Positions 12,101-27,100 of a stretch of 64,000 bases of DNA are shown here, one piece after another. Source of the stretch: Nematostella vectensis (taxonomy: Eukaryota > Cnidaria > Anthozoa > Actiniaria > Edwardsiidae); contig NC_064046.1 in assembly GCF_932526225.1 (NCBI RefSeq), positions 372,001 through 436,000 of the forward strand, read 5' to 3'. The position numbers and the translations under genes are program-made. The notes under the pieces are model-generated. The model was not told the origin of the DNA, did not search any database, and saw only the letters and a list, made by a program, of their open reading frames with translations. Each line of letters opens with the position of its first letter. The first letter of the stretch is position 1.

Positions 12101-15100
12101 GGTCAGAAGGACAGAAAGCACTTCTGGAGATGAACCTGCAATTTTCCAGTGAGAAACCTTTGATATTTAAAGTCCATATAATCTTTCAGAGTTGATAGAC
12201 TTTGTCAATTCGTTATATTTTCATCTTCCGAATGGTATGTGTTTCATATGGACCCTAAAAAACACTTGTTGGCGCTAATAACTCAAATCTGTAATATTGA
12301 GGTATTTTGGTCAATCTTCAGTCATTTGTGACGTAGATCAAGATGTCAACCAAATTACATGAGAAAACATATGTGTGTGCTAAACAGATTCCCATCTTTA
12401 TGTATTTTTAGTTATTGCTGAAGAACGTTGTGTGGTTACAACTTTTACTGTCATCTTTATATCTCATCCCGATAGTCAAATGATTATTTAAATTCAGAAA
12501 ACAAATCTGCAAAATTTAGCAAAACAAAACGATATTTTTTTTTCGCATACAATTCTCGACTTTAAATTATTCTTCGCCTCATTGTGGGTAGCATTGCAAC
12601 AGAAAACAATTCACCAATATTTTGTGGTATTGCCGTCTCTGACATTTATCAGATTTGAGGAAAATATGTTGTTTCAGATTTTCCCGCCAAAACTTGGAAT
12701 TATTCACTCGATTCGATCTCCTTTTGCGCAGCCAGGAAAATTTTCAAAGATCTGTAGAAAATTCAAATTTCATTCAAATTCAATTCCCCTTTTCAGAATT
12801 TGAAAGTTTATCTATGCTTTGTTTTGGCTAGATTGATATAAGTGAAAGGTTTTAAGAACTTTAAAACCTATAAAAAAAACTGTGAAAACCAACCTGTGAA
12901 AAACCTTTGAATTTCCTGTAAATAACATGCAAAATTCAAAGGTTTACTCACCGCAGGTTTCTAACAGAAAATGTTCAGGTTCCTCTCTGGTAGTTTATAA
13001 AAGGAACTTATAACATGGGTAAACTCATTAAAAAGAACAGTTTTGTGTGTCTTATTTAAGGGGTATCTATGTGGGTAAAGGTACATTAGATTGGAATTGC
13101 AAGAACCTTAACATTCTAAAGATCATTATTATAAGTACCAGATCTATGATCTGACAGCATTATATAAAAACACAATAATTTTGATTGGTTCTTGAAAAAG
13201 CCTACAATTAACCCTACAAACCCTGTTATGTCATCATCATCATCATCATCATCATCTATGTGATCATCTAAATCTTCATCTTCGAGTAGAAATGATGGAT
13301 CATCATCGGTTGCATAATGAGTCTGTGGGAAAGAATATTCACACATGTCAATCTTCCAAAGATTATCTTATCTTATCTCTATTTGTATTCCATGCAACAA
13401 GAAAATGCAAAACAAACGGTTTTGGTTTTGTGCTCACCACTATACCCTCAGTTGACTGAAGAGAGTCTATCATATACTTCATAATGTCTGGTAGAAACTT
13501 AGAAATCCCAGTTTTCAAAATCGTAGACACAGATGCAAAGAGTCCAAATCTGTAAACAAAACAACAAAACATCAACACAGGGCCCTAGCTCTGATGTACA
13601 GGTCCATAACCATGATGCACAGGCCCAATTGTATGTACTTTGAATGTTACTCTTGATTTGCAAAACCATGTAACTTACGTGCATCGCCTCAGGTCAGGGT
13701 CTCTGTCTTCTTCCAAAAGTTTCTGAAAAAAGCAAAAATAACTAATGCTGTTCCCTGCAGGATCTTATCTTTACAAAACTTAACCTTTAAACTGTTTCAG
13801 TAAATTGTTTATTATTCATTCTTGTCATACTTTGCTATTAAAATCATTCTTTTAACTTTTACAGCTTTCAAATTTTACCAATTATTTACACAAACTACAA
13901 GAGAAAATAACTTTTATGCAGTAACATCATCTTAAAAATCATTTGAATTGGGATTTGATCTTTAACATTAAATAAATCTTATTCAAAATCATTTTCTTTT
14001 GGAAATGACTTAACTCACCAAGCCTAAATGTATGCACTCATCTGCCAGAGGAAGGAAAGTCTCTGGACCTACTGTCCTTGCTAAAACACCTAAAGTATCT
14101 ACAGAAGCAAAACACAATGGAGTGTTTATTAAAGGTAGAATGTGCAAATCTGGTACAGTGATATAAATAGAAAAAATAGAAAATAGCATTTAAATAGCAC
14201 TTTTACTGTATAAACCATGTTCTCAGGGCTTAACAGTTATCCTATGTATTAAGAATGTCCCATCCTTACATTGAGAAACACAAGCTTTTTGTAAGCCTAC
14301 ATACATTCAACAAGTCAAATTCAGGGACAAGAAACAAGTTACTATCCATGTCTCGACCTGAAATTGAACCTGTTTCAGCAGAGGTGAGAGGTCCCATATG
14401 CTATGTGCTTACACAAGGCCGCCCTTGATGCCATAAACCAATAGTATTACCAAAAAGTGTTAAAGATGCTTTGGCATTTTAGTGACACAGCTTTACACAA
14501 ATTTTTTTAGTTGACAGCACAATTGTGACTGCAAGTAAATGGGTCTAAATGATGTAAAATGTACATTTACCTATAGCTTGAACCTGTAGAAGGTTCCCTT
14601 CTGTCGTGCCAGGGTTTGTTAAATATGTCTTAGGAGACAAAAAACAAGAAGAAAACAATGTTGAAGATCAAACAAAGTCTGAAAGGCATGGCATAAATTA
14701 AAGATAAAATTCACACCTAGAGACTTACCAGCAACTTAGCAACTATTACCTTAATGAGCTCAACAATACTGCTAAAGTATGGAATAATGTTTTCTTTAGC
14801 AGCATTTGCTAAAAAGACAAGACAAAGTTAGAAACCAGAAAAAAGCAAACAGTTCACTCAATCATTGCAGCTATAAGCAGTCATTCTAAAATCCAACAAT
14901 TCAAAATCAAACAATCTTGGCACAACAAAAATGTTTTTTAAAGAAGTTTTTACCTGCTGCCCCCAACGCGCTTATTGCCAACTCTTTCAGATGATTATTC
15001 TGTGTAAAGGAATCAATAATTATAAGAAAAACTATGCAAGTTGTACCAGCTGGATAAGGACATATGGATAGGATCATACATGTGATGATGACACATGAGT

Positions 15101-18100
15101 TTATCCATACGCGCTGGTGAACACGTAGTAAGCTATAATTTCTTAACCTACTTGTGATGACAAGAGAACTCTCATTAGTAAATCTATAATTGCTGGAAAA
15201 CACCTAGTAAGCTATAATTTCTTGACTTACTTGTGATGACGACAGAACACTCATGAGTTTATCCATTAGTGCTGGTAAATAAGGAATAATCCCTTGACCT
15301 GAGGAGGAAGTGGTGTGTTTAGTGACAAAATATAATAGGCAGGGCAAGGTAATAAATGTGTGTGGTCGCAAAAAGGCTTGAAGTAGTAATGGTACAACCT
15401 CAAATGGGATTTTTATTTTATCATCTCCATGGACGCTGACAAACTGACAATCATGACAGCAGATTGTTCTAATATATTTCCTACATGTGGAGCCAAAAAT
15501 ACCTTAAGGTTGGTTCTCACTAGGACACAAGCGTTAGTGCAAACAAAAGTGCCATACCAGTGAGAATTGGCCAAACACAAGCACAAGCGCAACAAAATCA
15601 AGCAGTTGTGTTTTCTTGTGCTTGCGTTCCAGTGAGAATTGGAAAATTAAGTGTGCTGCTGCACTTACGTCCAAGTGAAAACCAACCTTTAGACCTATTT
15701 TTTAACCTATAATTTTGCTAACAACTCACTACTGAGTTGAATAAAGAACAGGGTTTCTCAACGAGGTTTTTATCAGAATGTTTTAAGTGCACAGTAATTT
15801 CGCTAACATCTAACTAATGAGTTGAAGGAACGGGGTTTCTGGCCTAGGTTTTTACAGAATGTTAAAGTGAGTAGTAATTTGCTACCATCTCACTAATTAG
15901 CTGAATACGGAACTGGGTTTCTCACCAAGGTTTTCACAGAAGGTTTCAAGTGCGTAGTAGGTTCTAGTGGTGCTAGAGGACTGGTCCTTGTTATTGCTGG
16001 TGCTGTAGCCGAGGTGGCTAAACAGAAGAGGCAGGATCTGTGTGCTGTACGTACTGATTTCAGGCTGAAATGGCAAATACAGTCTTATAGCGTACCTAGG
16101 GCGAGTATAGCCAGTCTTAGAGTAGGAATAGCACACTGACTTAGAGAAAAACATTTGTTGCATATGATAAGCTATGTTTGGTGTCTAAATGGATGAAAAA
16201 CTTTCATATTACCTGTAAGTGCTCCGAGTACTGTCCTAGAGCAAACAGAGCTGCATTCTGTACTATATGGTTGGTGTCTTGCAGACCTGATGAGTGGAAC
16301 AAATGTTCATTTTAATCTCACTTCTCGGACAGTAAAAGCAATTGTTTTCAGGGCCTGGTATCCATCAAATTGCATGCTTTGATTGGCTGCCATGAGGTCC
16401 GGTGTGCTACAATCAGGGTTCTGTGACACCAGACCACTCAACTTCAGAACATAGGGTGTTTTGCAAAAACAAGCCACGGGATGATAAGCCAAGCCTTTGA
16501 TTTAATTCTACAGAGTATTTAATACATTTTACCTGTACAGATAGTTTGGAGTGTTGCATCAAGGTACCTTGATGATAAAAAGTGTTAGTACAAAAAATGC
16601 GACATAGTTAGTGTACACTAAATGGGAACCAGGAGCTTAAGTATGTTCATCTTATTTATCTGTAATCAATTGGGAAAAACACAATTAGGGGAATCACAGT
16701 TTGACTGGACTTTTCAATCAATCAATGGTTTATTACACCCTTTTGCAGCTAAAGGCTGAATTACAGGGCTGTCAGCTGGACACGAATATTCAATACATTT
16801 GAAATTTAGACGTTACTTCTAGCAATGACTAGTTTTCTGTCTTTTCTTTAAACAAGGGGTTGGGGTAAAGTGACAGCCATCTTCCTGTTTCTTAGAAAAT
16901 CTGACGGCCATCTACCTGTTTCTTAGAAAATCTGCACAACCCTCTGCAATCACGGCTAATGCGATCAATGCTGCCTTTCTTTCATATGGGTTTCTACTAG
17001 CCAGAGCTGGCTGTATAAACTGCATCTAAAAAGGAAACACAAAATAGACATAGAAGGGGGATGTGTGACTCACCAAGGGTTGGATAAGTGGTTAAGGGGG
17101 AGGTGTGACTCACCAAGGGGTGAATAAGTGGTTAAGGGGGAGGTGTGACTCACCAAGGGGTGAATAAGTGGTTAAGGGGGATGTGTGACTCACCAAGGGG
17201 TGAATAAGTGGTTAAGGGGGATGTGTGACTCACCAAGGGGTGAATAAGTGGTTAAGGGGGATGTGTGACTCACCAAGGGGTGAATAAGTGGTTAAGGGGG
17301 AGGTGTGACTCACCAAGGGGTGAATAAGTGGTTAAGGGGAAGGTGTGACTCACCAAGGGGTGAATAAGTGGTTAAGGGGAAGGTGTGACTCACCAAGGGT
17401 TGGATAAGTGGTTAAGGGGAAGGTGTGACTCACCAAGGGGTGAATAAGTGTCTTACGGGAAGGTGTGACTCACCAAGGGGTGAATAAGTGGTTAAGGGGG
17501 AGGTGTGACTCAACAAGGGGTGAATAAGTGGTTAAGGGGAAGGTGTGACTCACCAAGGGGTGAATAAGTGGTTAAGGGGGAGGTGTGACTCAACAAGGGG
17601 TGAATAAGTGGTTAAGGGGAAGGTGTGACTCACCAAGGGGTGAATAAGTGGTTAAGGGGGAGGTGTGACTCAACAAGGGGTGAATAAGTGGTTAAGGGGA
17701 AGGTGTGACTCACAAGGGTTGGATAAGTGGTAAAGGGGAAGGTGTGACTCACCAAGGGGTGAATAAGTGTCTTACGGGAAGGTGTGACTCACCAAGGGGT
17801 GAATAAGTGGTTAAGGGGGAGGTGTGACTCAACAAGGGGTGAATAAGTGTCTTACGGGAAGGTGTGACTCACCAAGGGTTGGTTAAGGGGAAGGTGTGAC
17901 TCACAAAGGGGTGAATAAGTGTCTTACGGGAAGGTGTGACTCACCAAGGGGTGAATAAGTGGATAAGGGGGAGGTGTGACTCAGCAAGGGGTGAATAAGT
18001 GTCTTACGGGTAGGTGTGACTCACCAAGGGGTGAATAAGTGGTTAAGGAGGAGGTGTGACTCACCAAGGGGTGAATAAGTGGTTAAGGGGGAGGTGTGAC

Positions 18101-21100
18101 TCACCAAGGGGTGAATAAGTGGTTAAGGGGGAGGTGTGACTCACCAAGGGGTAAATAAGTGGTTAAGGGGGAGGTGTGACTCACCAAGGGGTGAATAAGT
18201 GTTTCTGGGGGGAGGTGTAGAGCGAGAATGTCCAGGACCTGCAAAACAACCACAACAAATGTATCACTACAGACAGATATTACTTTGCCCTAAAAACATC
18301 ATTCTTTTTATGGAATACCACAGTGTTACACATGCTCCACAATTTTTACTTTTTCTTGGGTCCCTGACATACAACATGTACGCCCTAGCTGACATACAAC
18401 ATGTACGCCCTACCTGACATACAACATGTAGGCCCTAGCTGGCATACAACATGTACGCCCTAGCTGACATACAACATGTACGCCCAAGCTGACATACAAC
18501 ATGTAGGCCCTAGCTGGCATACAACATGTACACCCTAGCTGACATACAACATGTACCCTCTAGTTGACATACAACATGTAGGCCCTCGCTGACATACAAC
18601 ATGTACGCCTTAGATGACATACAACATGTAGGCCCTAGCTGACATACAACATGTACGCCCTAGTTGACATACAACATGTACGCCTTAGCTGACATGCAAC
18701 ATGTACGCCCAAGCTGACATACAACATGTAGGCCCTAGCTGGCATACAACATGTACGCCCTAGCTGACATACAACATGTACGTCCTACCTGACATGCAAC
18801 ATGTACCCTCTAGTTGACATACAACATGTACGCCCAAGCTGACATACAACATGTACGCCCTAGCTGGCATACAGCATGTACGTCCTACCTGACATGCAAC
18901 ATGTACCCTCTAGTTGACATACAACATGTAGGCCCTAGCTGGCATACAACATGTACGCCCTAGCTAACATACAACATGTACCCTCTAGTTGACATACAAC
19001 ATGTAGGCCCTAGTTGACATACAACATGTACGCCCTAGCTGACATACAACATGTACGCCCTAGCTGACATACAACATGTACGCCTTAGATGACATGCAAC
19101 ATGTACCCTCTAGTTGACATACAACATGTAGGCCCTCGCTGACATACAACATGTACGCCCTAGCTGACATACAACATGTAGGCCCTCGCTGACATACAAC
19201 ATGTACGCCCTAGTTGACATACAACATGTAGGCCCTCGCTGACATACAACATGTACGCCCTAGTTGACATACAACATGTAGGCCCTCGCTGACATACAAC
19301 ATGTATGCCCTAGCTGACATACAACATGTACGCCCTAGCTGACATACAACATGTACGCCCTAGTTGACATACAACATGTACGCCTTAGATGACATGCAAC
19401 ATGTACCCTCTAGTTGACATACAACATGTACGCCCTAGCTGACATACAACATGTACGCCCTAGCTGACATACAACATGTAGGCCCTCGCTGACATACAAC
19501 ATGTACGCCCTAGCTGACATACAACATGTACGCCTTAGATGACATGCACCATGTACGCCTTAGATGACATGCAACATGTACCCTCTAGTTGACATACAAC
19601 ATGTACGCCCTCGCTGACATACAACATGTACGCCCTAGCTGACATACAACATGTACGCCTTAGATGACATGCAACATGTACCCTCTAGTTGACATACAAC
19701 ATGTACGCCCTCGCTGACATACAACATGTACGCCTTAGATGACATACAACATGTACGTCCTACCTGACATGCAACATGTACCCTCTAGTTGACATACAAC
19801 ATGTACGCCCTCGCTGACATACAACATGTACGCCTTAGATGACATACAACATGTACGTCCTACCTGACATGCAACATGTACCCTCTAGCTGACATACAAC
19901 ATGTACGCCCTCGCTGACATAGAACATGTACGCCTTAGATGACATGCAACATGTACCCTCTAGTTGACATACAACATGTACGCCTTAGCTGACATACAAC
20001 ATGTACGCCTTAGATGACATACAACATGTACGTTCTACCTGACATGCAACATGTACGCTCTAGCTGACATACAACATGTACGTATTACCTGACATGCAAA
20101 ATGTATGTCCTACCTGACATACAACATGTAGGCCCTAGCTGGCATACAACATGTACGCTCTAGTTGACATACAACATGTACGCCCTAGCTGACATACAAC
20201 ATGTACGCCCAAGCTGACATACAACATGTAGGCCCTCGCTGACATACAACATGTACGCCCTAGCTGACATACAACATGTACGCCTTAGATGACATGCAAC
20301 ATGTACCCTCTAGTTGACATACAACATGTAGGCCCTCGCTGACATACAACATGTACGCCCTCGCTGACATACAACATGTACGCTCTAGCTGACATACAAC
20401 ATGTACGTCCTACCTGACATGCAACATGTACGCCCTAGCTGGCATACAACATGTACGCCCTAGCTGACATACAACATGTACGCCTTAGATGACATGCAAC
20501 ATGTACCCTTCTAGTTGACATACAACATGTACGCCCTAGCTGACATACAACATGTACGCCTTAGAAGACATACAACATGTACCCTCTAGCTGACATACAA
20601 CATGTAGGCCCTCGCTGACATACAACATGTAGGCCCTAGCTGACATACAACATGTAGGCCCTACCTGACATACAACATGTACGCCTTAGATGACATGCAA
20701 CATGTACCCTCTAGTTGACATACAACATGTAGGCCCTAGCTGGCATACAACATGTACGCTCTAGCTGACATACAACATGTACGTATTACCTGACATGCAA
20801 CATGTACGTCCTACCTGACATACAACATGTACGCCTTAGATGACATGCAACATGTACCCTCTAGTTGACATACAACATGTAGGCCCTAGCTGACATACAA
20901 CATGTAGGCCCTCGCTGACATACAACATGTACGCCCTAGCTGACATACAACATGTAGGCCCTAGCTGACATACAACATGTACGCCTTAGATGACATGCAA
21001 CATGTACCCTCTAGTTGACATACAACATGTAGGCCCTAGCTGACATACAACATGTAGGCCCTCGCTGACATACAACATGTACGCCCTAGCTGACATACAA

Positions 21101-24100
21101 CAGGTACGCCCTAGCTGACATACAACATGTACCCTCTAGTTGACATACAACATGTACGCCCTAGCTGAAATACAACATGTACGCCCAAGCTGACATGCAA
21201 CATGTACGTCTTACCTGACATGCAACATGTACCCTCTAGTTGACATACAACATGTACGCCCAAGCTGACATACAACATGTACGCCCTAGCTGACATACAA
21301 CATGTACGCCCTCGCTGACATACAACATGTACGCCCTAGTTGACATACAACATGTAGGCCCTCGCTGACATACAACATGTACGCCCTAGCTGACATACAA
21401 CATGTACGCCTTAGATGACATGCAACATGTACCCTCTAGTTGACATACAACATGTACGCCCTAGCTGACATACAATATGTACGCCCTAGTTGACATACAA
21501 CATGTAGGCCCTCGCTGACATACAACATGTACGCCTTAGATGACATACAACATGTACGTCCTACCTGACATGCAACATGTACCCTCTAGCTGACATACAA
21601 CATGTACGTATTACCTGACATGCAACATGTATGTCCTACCTGACATACAACATGTAGGCCCTAGCTGGCATACAACATGTACGCTCTAGTTGACATACAA
21701 CATGTACGCCCTAGCTGACATACAACATGTACGCCCAAGCTGACATACAACATGTAGGCCCTCGCTGACATACAACATGTACGCCCTAGCTGACATACAA
21801 CATGTACGCCTTAGATGACATGCAACATGTACCCTCTAGTTGACATACAACATGTAGGCCCTAGCTGACATACAACATGTACGCCCTAGCTGACATACAA
21901 CATGTACGCCCTAGCTGACATGCAACATGTACCCTCTAGTTGACATACAACATGTAGGCCCTCGCTGACATACAACATGTACGCCCTAGCTGACATACAA
22001 CATGTACGCCCTAGCTGACATACAACATGTACGCCCAAGCTGACATACAACATGTAGGCCCTCACTGACATACAACATGTACGCCCTAGCTGACATACAA
22101 CATGTACGCCTTAGATGACATGCAACATGTACCCTCTAGTTGACATACAACATGTAGGCCCTCGCTGACATACAACATGTACGCCCTAGCTGACATACAA
22201 CATGTAGGCCCTCGCTGACATACAACATGTACGCCCTAGCTGACATACAACATGTACGCCTTAGATGACATGCAACATGTACCCTCTAGTTGACATACAA
22301 CATGTAGGACCTCGCTGACATACAACATGTACCCTCTAGTTGACATACAACATGTAGGCCCTCGCTGACATACAACATGTACGCCCTAGTTGACATACAA
22401 CATGTAGGCCCTCGCTGACATACAACATGTACGCCCTAGCTGACATACAACATGTACGTCCTACCTGACATGCAACATGTACCCTCTAGTTGACACACAA
22501 CATGTAGGCCCTCGCTGACATACAACATGTACGCCCTAGCTGACATACAGCATGTACGCCCTAGTTGACATACAACATGTACGCCCTAGTTGACATACAA
22601 CATGTAGGCCCTCGCTGACATACAGCATGTACGCCCTAGCTGACATACAACATGTACGCCTTAGATGACATGCAACATGTACCCTCTAGTTGACATACAA
22701 CATGTAGGCCCTCGCTGACATACAACATGTACGCCCTAGCTGACATACAACATGTACGCCCTAGCTGACATACAACATGTACGCCCTAGCTGACATACAA
22801 CATGTACGTCCTACCTGACATGCAACATGTACCCTCTAGTTGACATACAACATGTAGGCCCTCGCTGACATACAACATGTACGCCCTAGCTGACATACAG
22901 CATGTACGCCCTAGTTGACATACAACATGTACGCCCTAGTTGACATACAACATGTAGGCCCTAGCTGGCATACAACATGTAGGCCCTAGCTAACATACAA
23001 CATGTACGCCTTAGATGACATGCAACATGTAGGCCCTCGCTGACATACAACATGTACGCCCAAGCTGACATACAACATGTAGGCCCTCGCTGACATACAA
23101 CATGTACGCCCTAGCTGACATACAACATGTACGCCTTAGATGACATGCAACATGTACCCTCTAGTTGACATACAACATGTAGGCCCTCGCTGACATACAA
23201 CATGTAGGCCCTCGCTGACATACAGCATGTACGCCCTAGCTGACATACAACATGTACGCCCAAGCTGACATACAACATGTAGGCCCTCGCTGAGATACAA
23301 CATGTACGCCCTAGCTGACATACAACATGTACGCCTTAGATGACATGCAACATGTACCCTCTAGTTGACATACAACATGTAGGCCCTCGCTGACATACAA
23401 CATGTACGCCCTAGTTGACATACAACATGTACGCCTTAGATGACATGCAACATGTACCCTCTAGTTGACATACAACATGTAGGCCCTCGCTGACATACAA
23501 CATGTACGCCCTAGCTGACATACAACATGTAGGCCCTCGTTGACATACAACATGTACGCCCTAGCTGACATACAACATGTAGGCCCTCGCTGACATACAA
23601 CATGTACCCTCTAGTTGACATACAACATGTAGGCCCTCGCTGACATACAACATGTACCCTCTAGTTGACATACAACATGTAGGCCCTCGCTGACATACAA
23701 CATGTACGCCCTAGTTGACATACAACATGTAGGCCCTCGCTGACATACAACATGTACGCCCTAGCTGACATACAACATGTACGTCCTACCTGACATGCAA
23801 CATGTACCCTCTAGTTGACATACAACATGTAGGCCCTCGCTGACATACAACATGTACGCCCTAGCTGACATACAACATGTACGCCTTAGATGACATACAA
23901 CATGTACGCTCTAGTTGACATACAACATGTACGCCCTACCTGACATACAACATGTACGCCCTAGCTGACATACAACATGTACCCTCTAGCTGACATACAA
24001 CATGTAGGCCCTCGCTGACATACAACATGTACGCCCTAGCTGACATGCAACATGTACCCCCTAGTTGACATACAACATGTACGTCCTACCTGACATGCAA

Positions 24101-27100
24101 CATGTACGCCTTAGCTGACATACAACATGTACGCCCAAGCTGACATGCAACATGTACGTCCTACCTGACATGCAACATGTACCCTCTAGTTGACATACAA
24201 CATGTACGCCCAAGCTGACATACAACATGTAGGCCCTAGCTGGCATACAACATGTAGGCCCTAGCTGACATACAACATGTACGCCCTAGCTGACATACAA
24301 CATGTACGCCCTCGCTGACATACAACATGTACGCCTTAGCTGACATACAACATGTACGCCCTAGTTGACATACAACATGTACGTCCTACCTGACATGCAA
24401 CATGTACGCCTTAGCTGACATACAACATGTACGCCCAAGCTGACATGCAACATGTACGTCCTACCTGACATGCAACATGTACCCTCTAGTTGACATACAA
24501 CATGTACGCCCAAGCTGACATACAACATGTAGGCCCTAGCTGGCATACAACATGTAGGCCCTAGCTGACATACAACATGTACGCCCTAGCTGACATACAA
24601 CATGTACGCCCTAGCTGACATACAACATGTAGGCCCTAGCTGACATACAACATGTACGCCCTAGCTGACATACAACATGTACGCCCTAGCTGACATACAA
24701 CATGTACGCCCTAGCTGACATACAACATGTACGCCCTAGCTGACATACAACATGTACCCTCTAGTTGACATACAACATGTACGCCCTAGCTGACATACAA
24801 CATGTACGCCCAAGCTGACATACAACATGTACGCCCAAGCTGACATACAACATGTACGCCCAAGCTGGCATACAACATGTACGCCCTAGCTGACATACAA
24901 CATGTACGCCCTAGCTGACATGCAACATGTACGCCTTAGCTGACATACAACATGTACGCCCAAGCTGACATACAACATGTACGCCCTAGCTGCCATACAA
25001 CATGTACGCCCTCGCTGACATACAACATGTACGTCCTAGCTGACATACAACATGTACGCCCTAGTTGACATACAACATGTACGCCCTAGCTGACATACAA
25101 CATGTAGGCCCTAGCTGACATGCAACATGTACGCCCTAGTTGACATACAACATGTACGTCCTACCTGACATGCAACATGTACCCTCTAGTTGACATACAA
25201 CATGTACGCCTTAGCTGACATACAACATGTACGCCCTAGCTGACATGCAACATGTACGCCCAAGCTGACATGCAACATGTACGCCCAAGCTGACATACAA
25301 CATGTACCCTCTAGTTGACATACAACATGTACGCCCAAGCTGACATACAACATGTAGGCCCTAGCTGACATACAACATGTACGCCCTAGCTGACATACAA
25401 CATGTACACCCTAGTTGACATACAACATGTACGCCTTAGCTGACATACAACATGTACGCCCTAGCTGACATACAACATGTAGGCCCTAGCTGACATACAA
25501 CATGTACGCCCTAGCTGACATACAACATGTACGCCCTAGTTGACATACAACATGTACGTCCTACCTGACATGCAACATGTACCCTCTAGTTGACATACAA
25601 CATGTAGGCCCTCGCTGACATACAACATGTACGCCCTAGCTGACATACAACATGTACGCCCTAGCTGACATACAACATGTAGGCCCTCGCTGACATACAA
25701 CATGTACGCCCTAGTTGACATACAACATGTACGCCTTAGATGACATGCAACATGTACCCTCTAGTTGACATACAACATGTAGGCCCTCGCTGACATACAA
25801 CATGTACGCCCTAGCTGACATACAACATGTAGGCCCTCGCTGACATACAACATGTACGCCCTAGCTGACATACAACATGTAGGCCCTCGCTGACATACAA
25901 CATGTACCCTCTAGTTGACATACAACATGTAGGCCCTCGCTGACATACAACATGTACCCTCTAGTTGACATACAACATGTAGGCCCTCGCTGACATACAA
26001 CATGTACGCCCTAGTTGACATACAACATGTAGGCCCTCGCTGACATACAACATGTACGCCCTAGCTGACATACAACATGTACGTCCTACCTGACATGCAA
26101 CATGTACCCTCTAGTTGACATACAACATGTAGGCCCTAGCTGACATACAACATGTAGGCCCTAGCTGACATACAACATGTACGCCTTAGATGACATACAA
26201 CATGTACGCTCTAGTTGACATACAACATGTACGCCTTAGATGACATACAACATGTACGCCCTAGCTGACATACAACATGTAGGCCCTAGCTGACATGCAA
26301 CATGTACGCCTTAGCTGACATACAACATGTACGCCCAAGCTGACATACAACATGTACGCCTTAGCTGCCATACAACATGTACGCCCTCGCTGACATACAA
26401 CATGTACGTCCTAGCTGACATACAACATGTACGCCCTAGTTGACATACAACATGTACGCCCTAGCTGACATACAACATGTAGGCCCTAGCTGACATGCAA
26501 CATGTACGCCCTAGCTGACATACAACATGTACCCCCTAGTTGGCATACAACATTTTGTTTACTGGCCTTTATTCCTGAAATACAACACTTTGTTTACTGG
26601 CCTACCTGAGATGCAATGGCACATGGTTTACTGGCCTACCTGAGATGCAACAGCGCATGGTTTACTGGCCTACCTGAGATGCGACGGCACATGGTTTACT
26701 GGCCTACCTGAGATGCGACGGCACATGGTATACTTGCCTACCTGAGGTGCGACGGCACATGGTTTACTGGCCTACCTGGGATGCGACGGCACATGGTTTA
26801 CTGGCCTACTTGAGATGCAACAGCACATGGTTTACTGGCCTACCTGAGATGTGACGGCACATGGTTTACTGGCCTACCTGAGATGCGACGGCACATGGTT
26901 TACTGGCCTACCTGAGATGCGACGGCACATGGTTTACTGGCCTACCGGGGATGCCACGGCACATGGTTTACTGGCCTACCTGAGATGCAACGGCACATGG
27001 TTTACTGGCCTACCTGAGATGCAACGGCGCATGGTTTACTGGCCTACCTGAGATGCAACGGCACATGGTTTACTGGCCTACCTGAGATGCAACGGCACAT

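Noticed and set aside
18361-26555. Many 61-codon minus-strand frames rich in YMLYVS and HVVCQ
   Set aside because: They are periodic artefacts of the 25-bp satellite within importin-4 intron 9.
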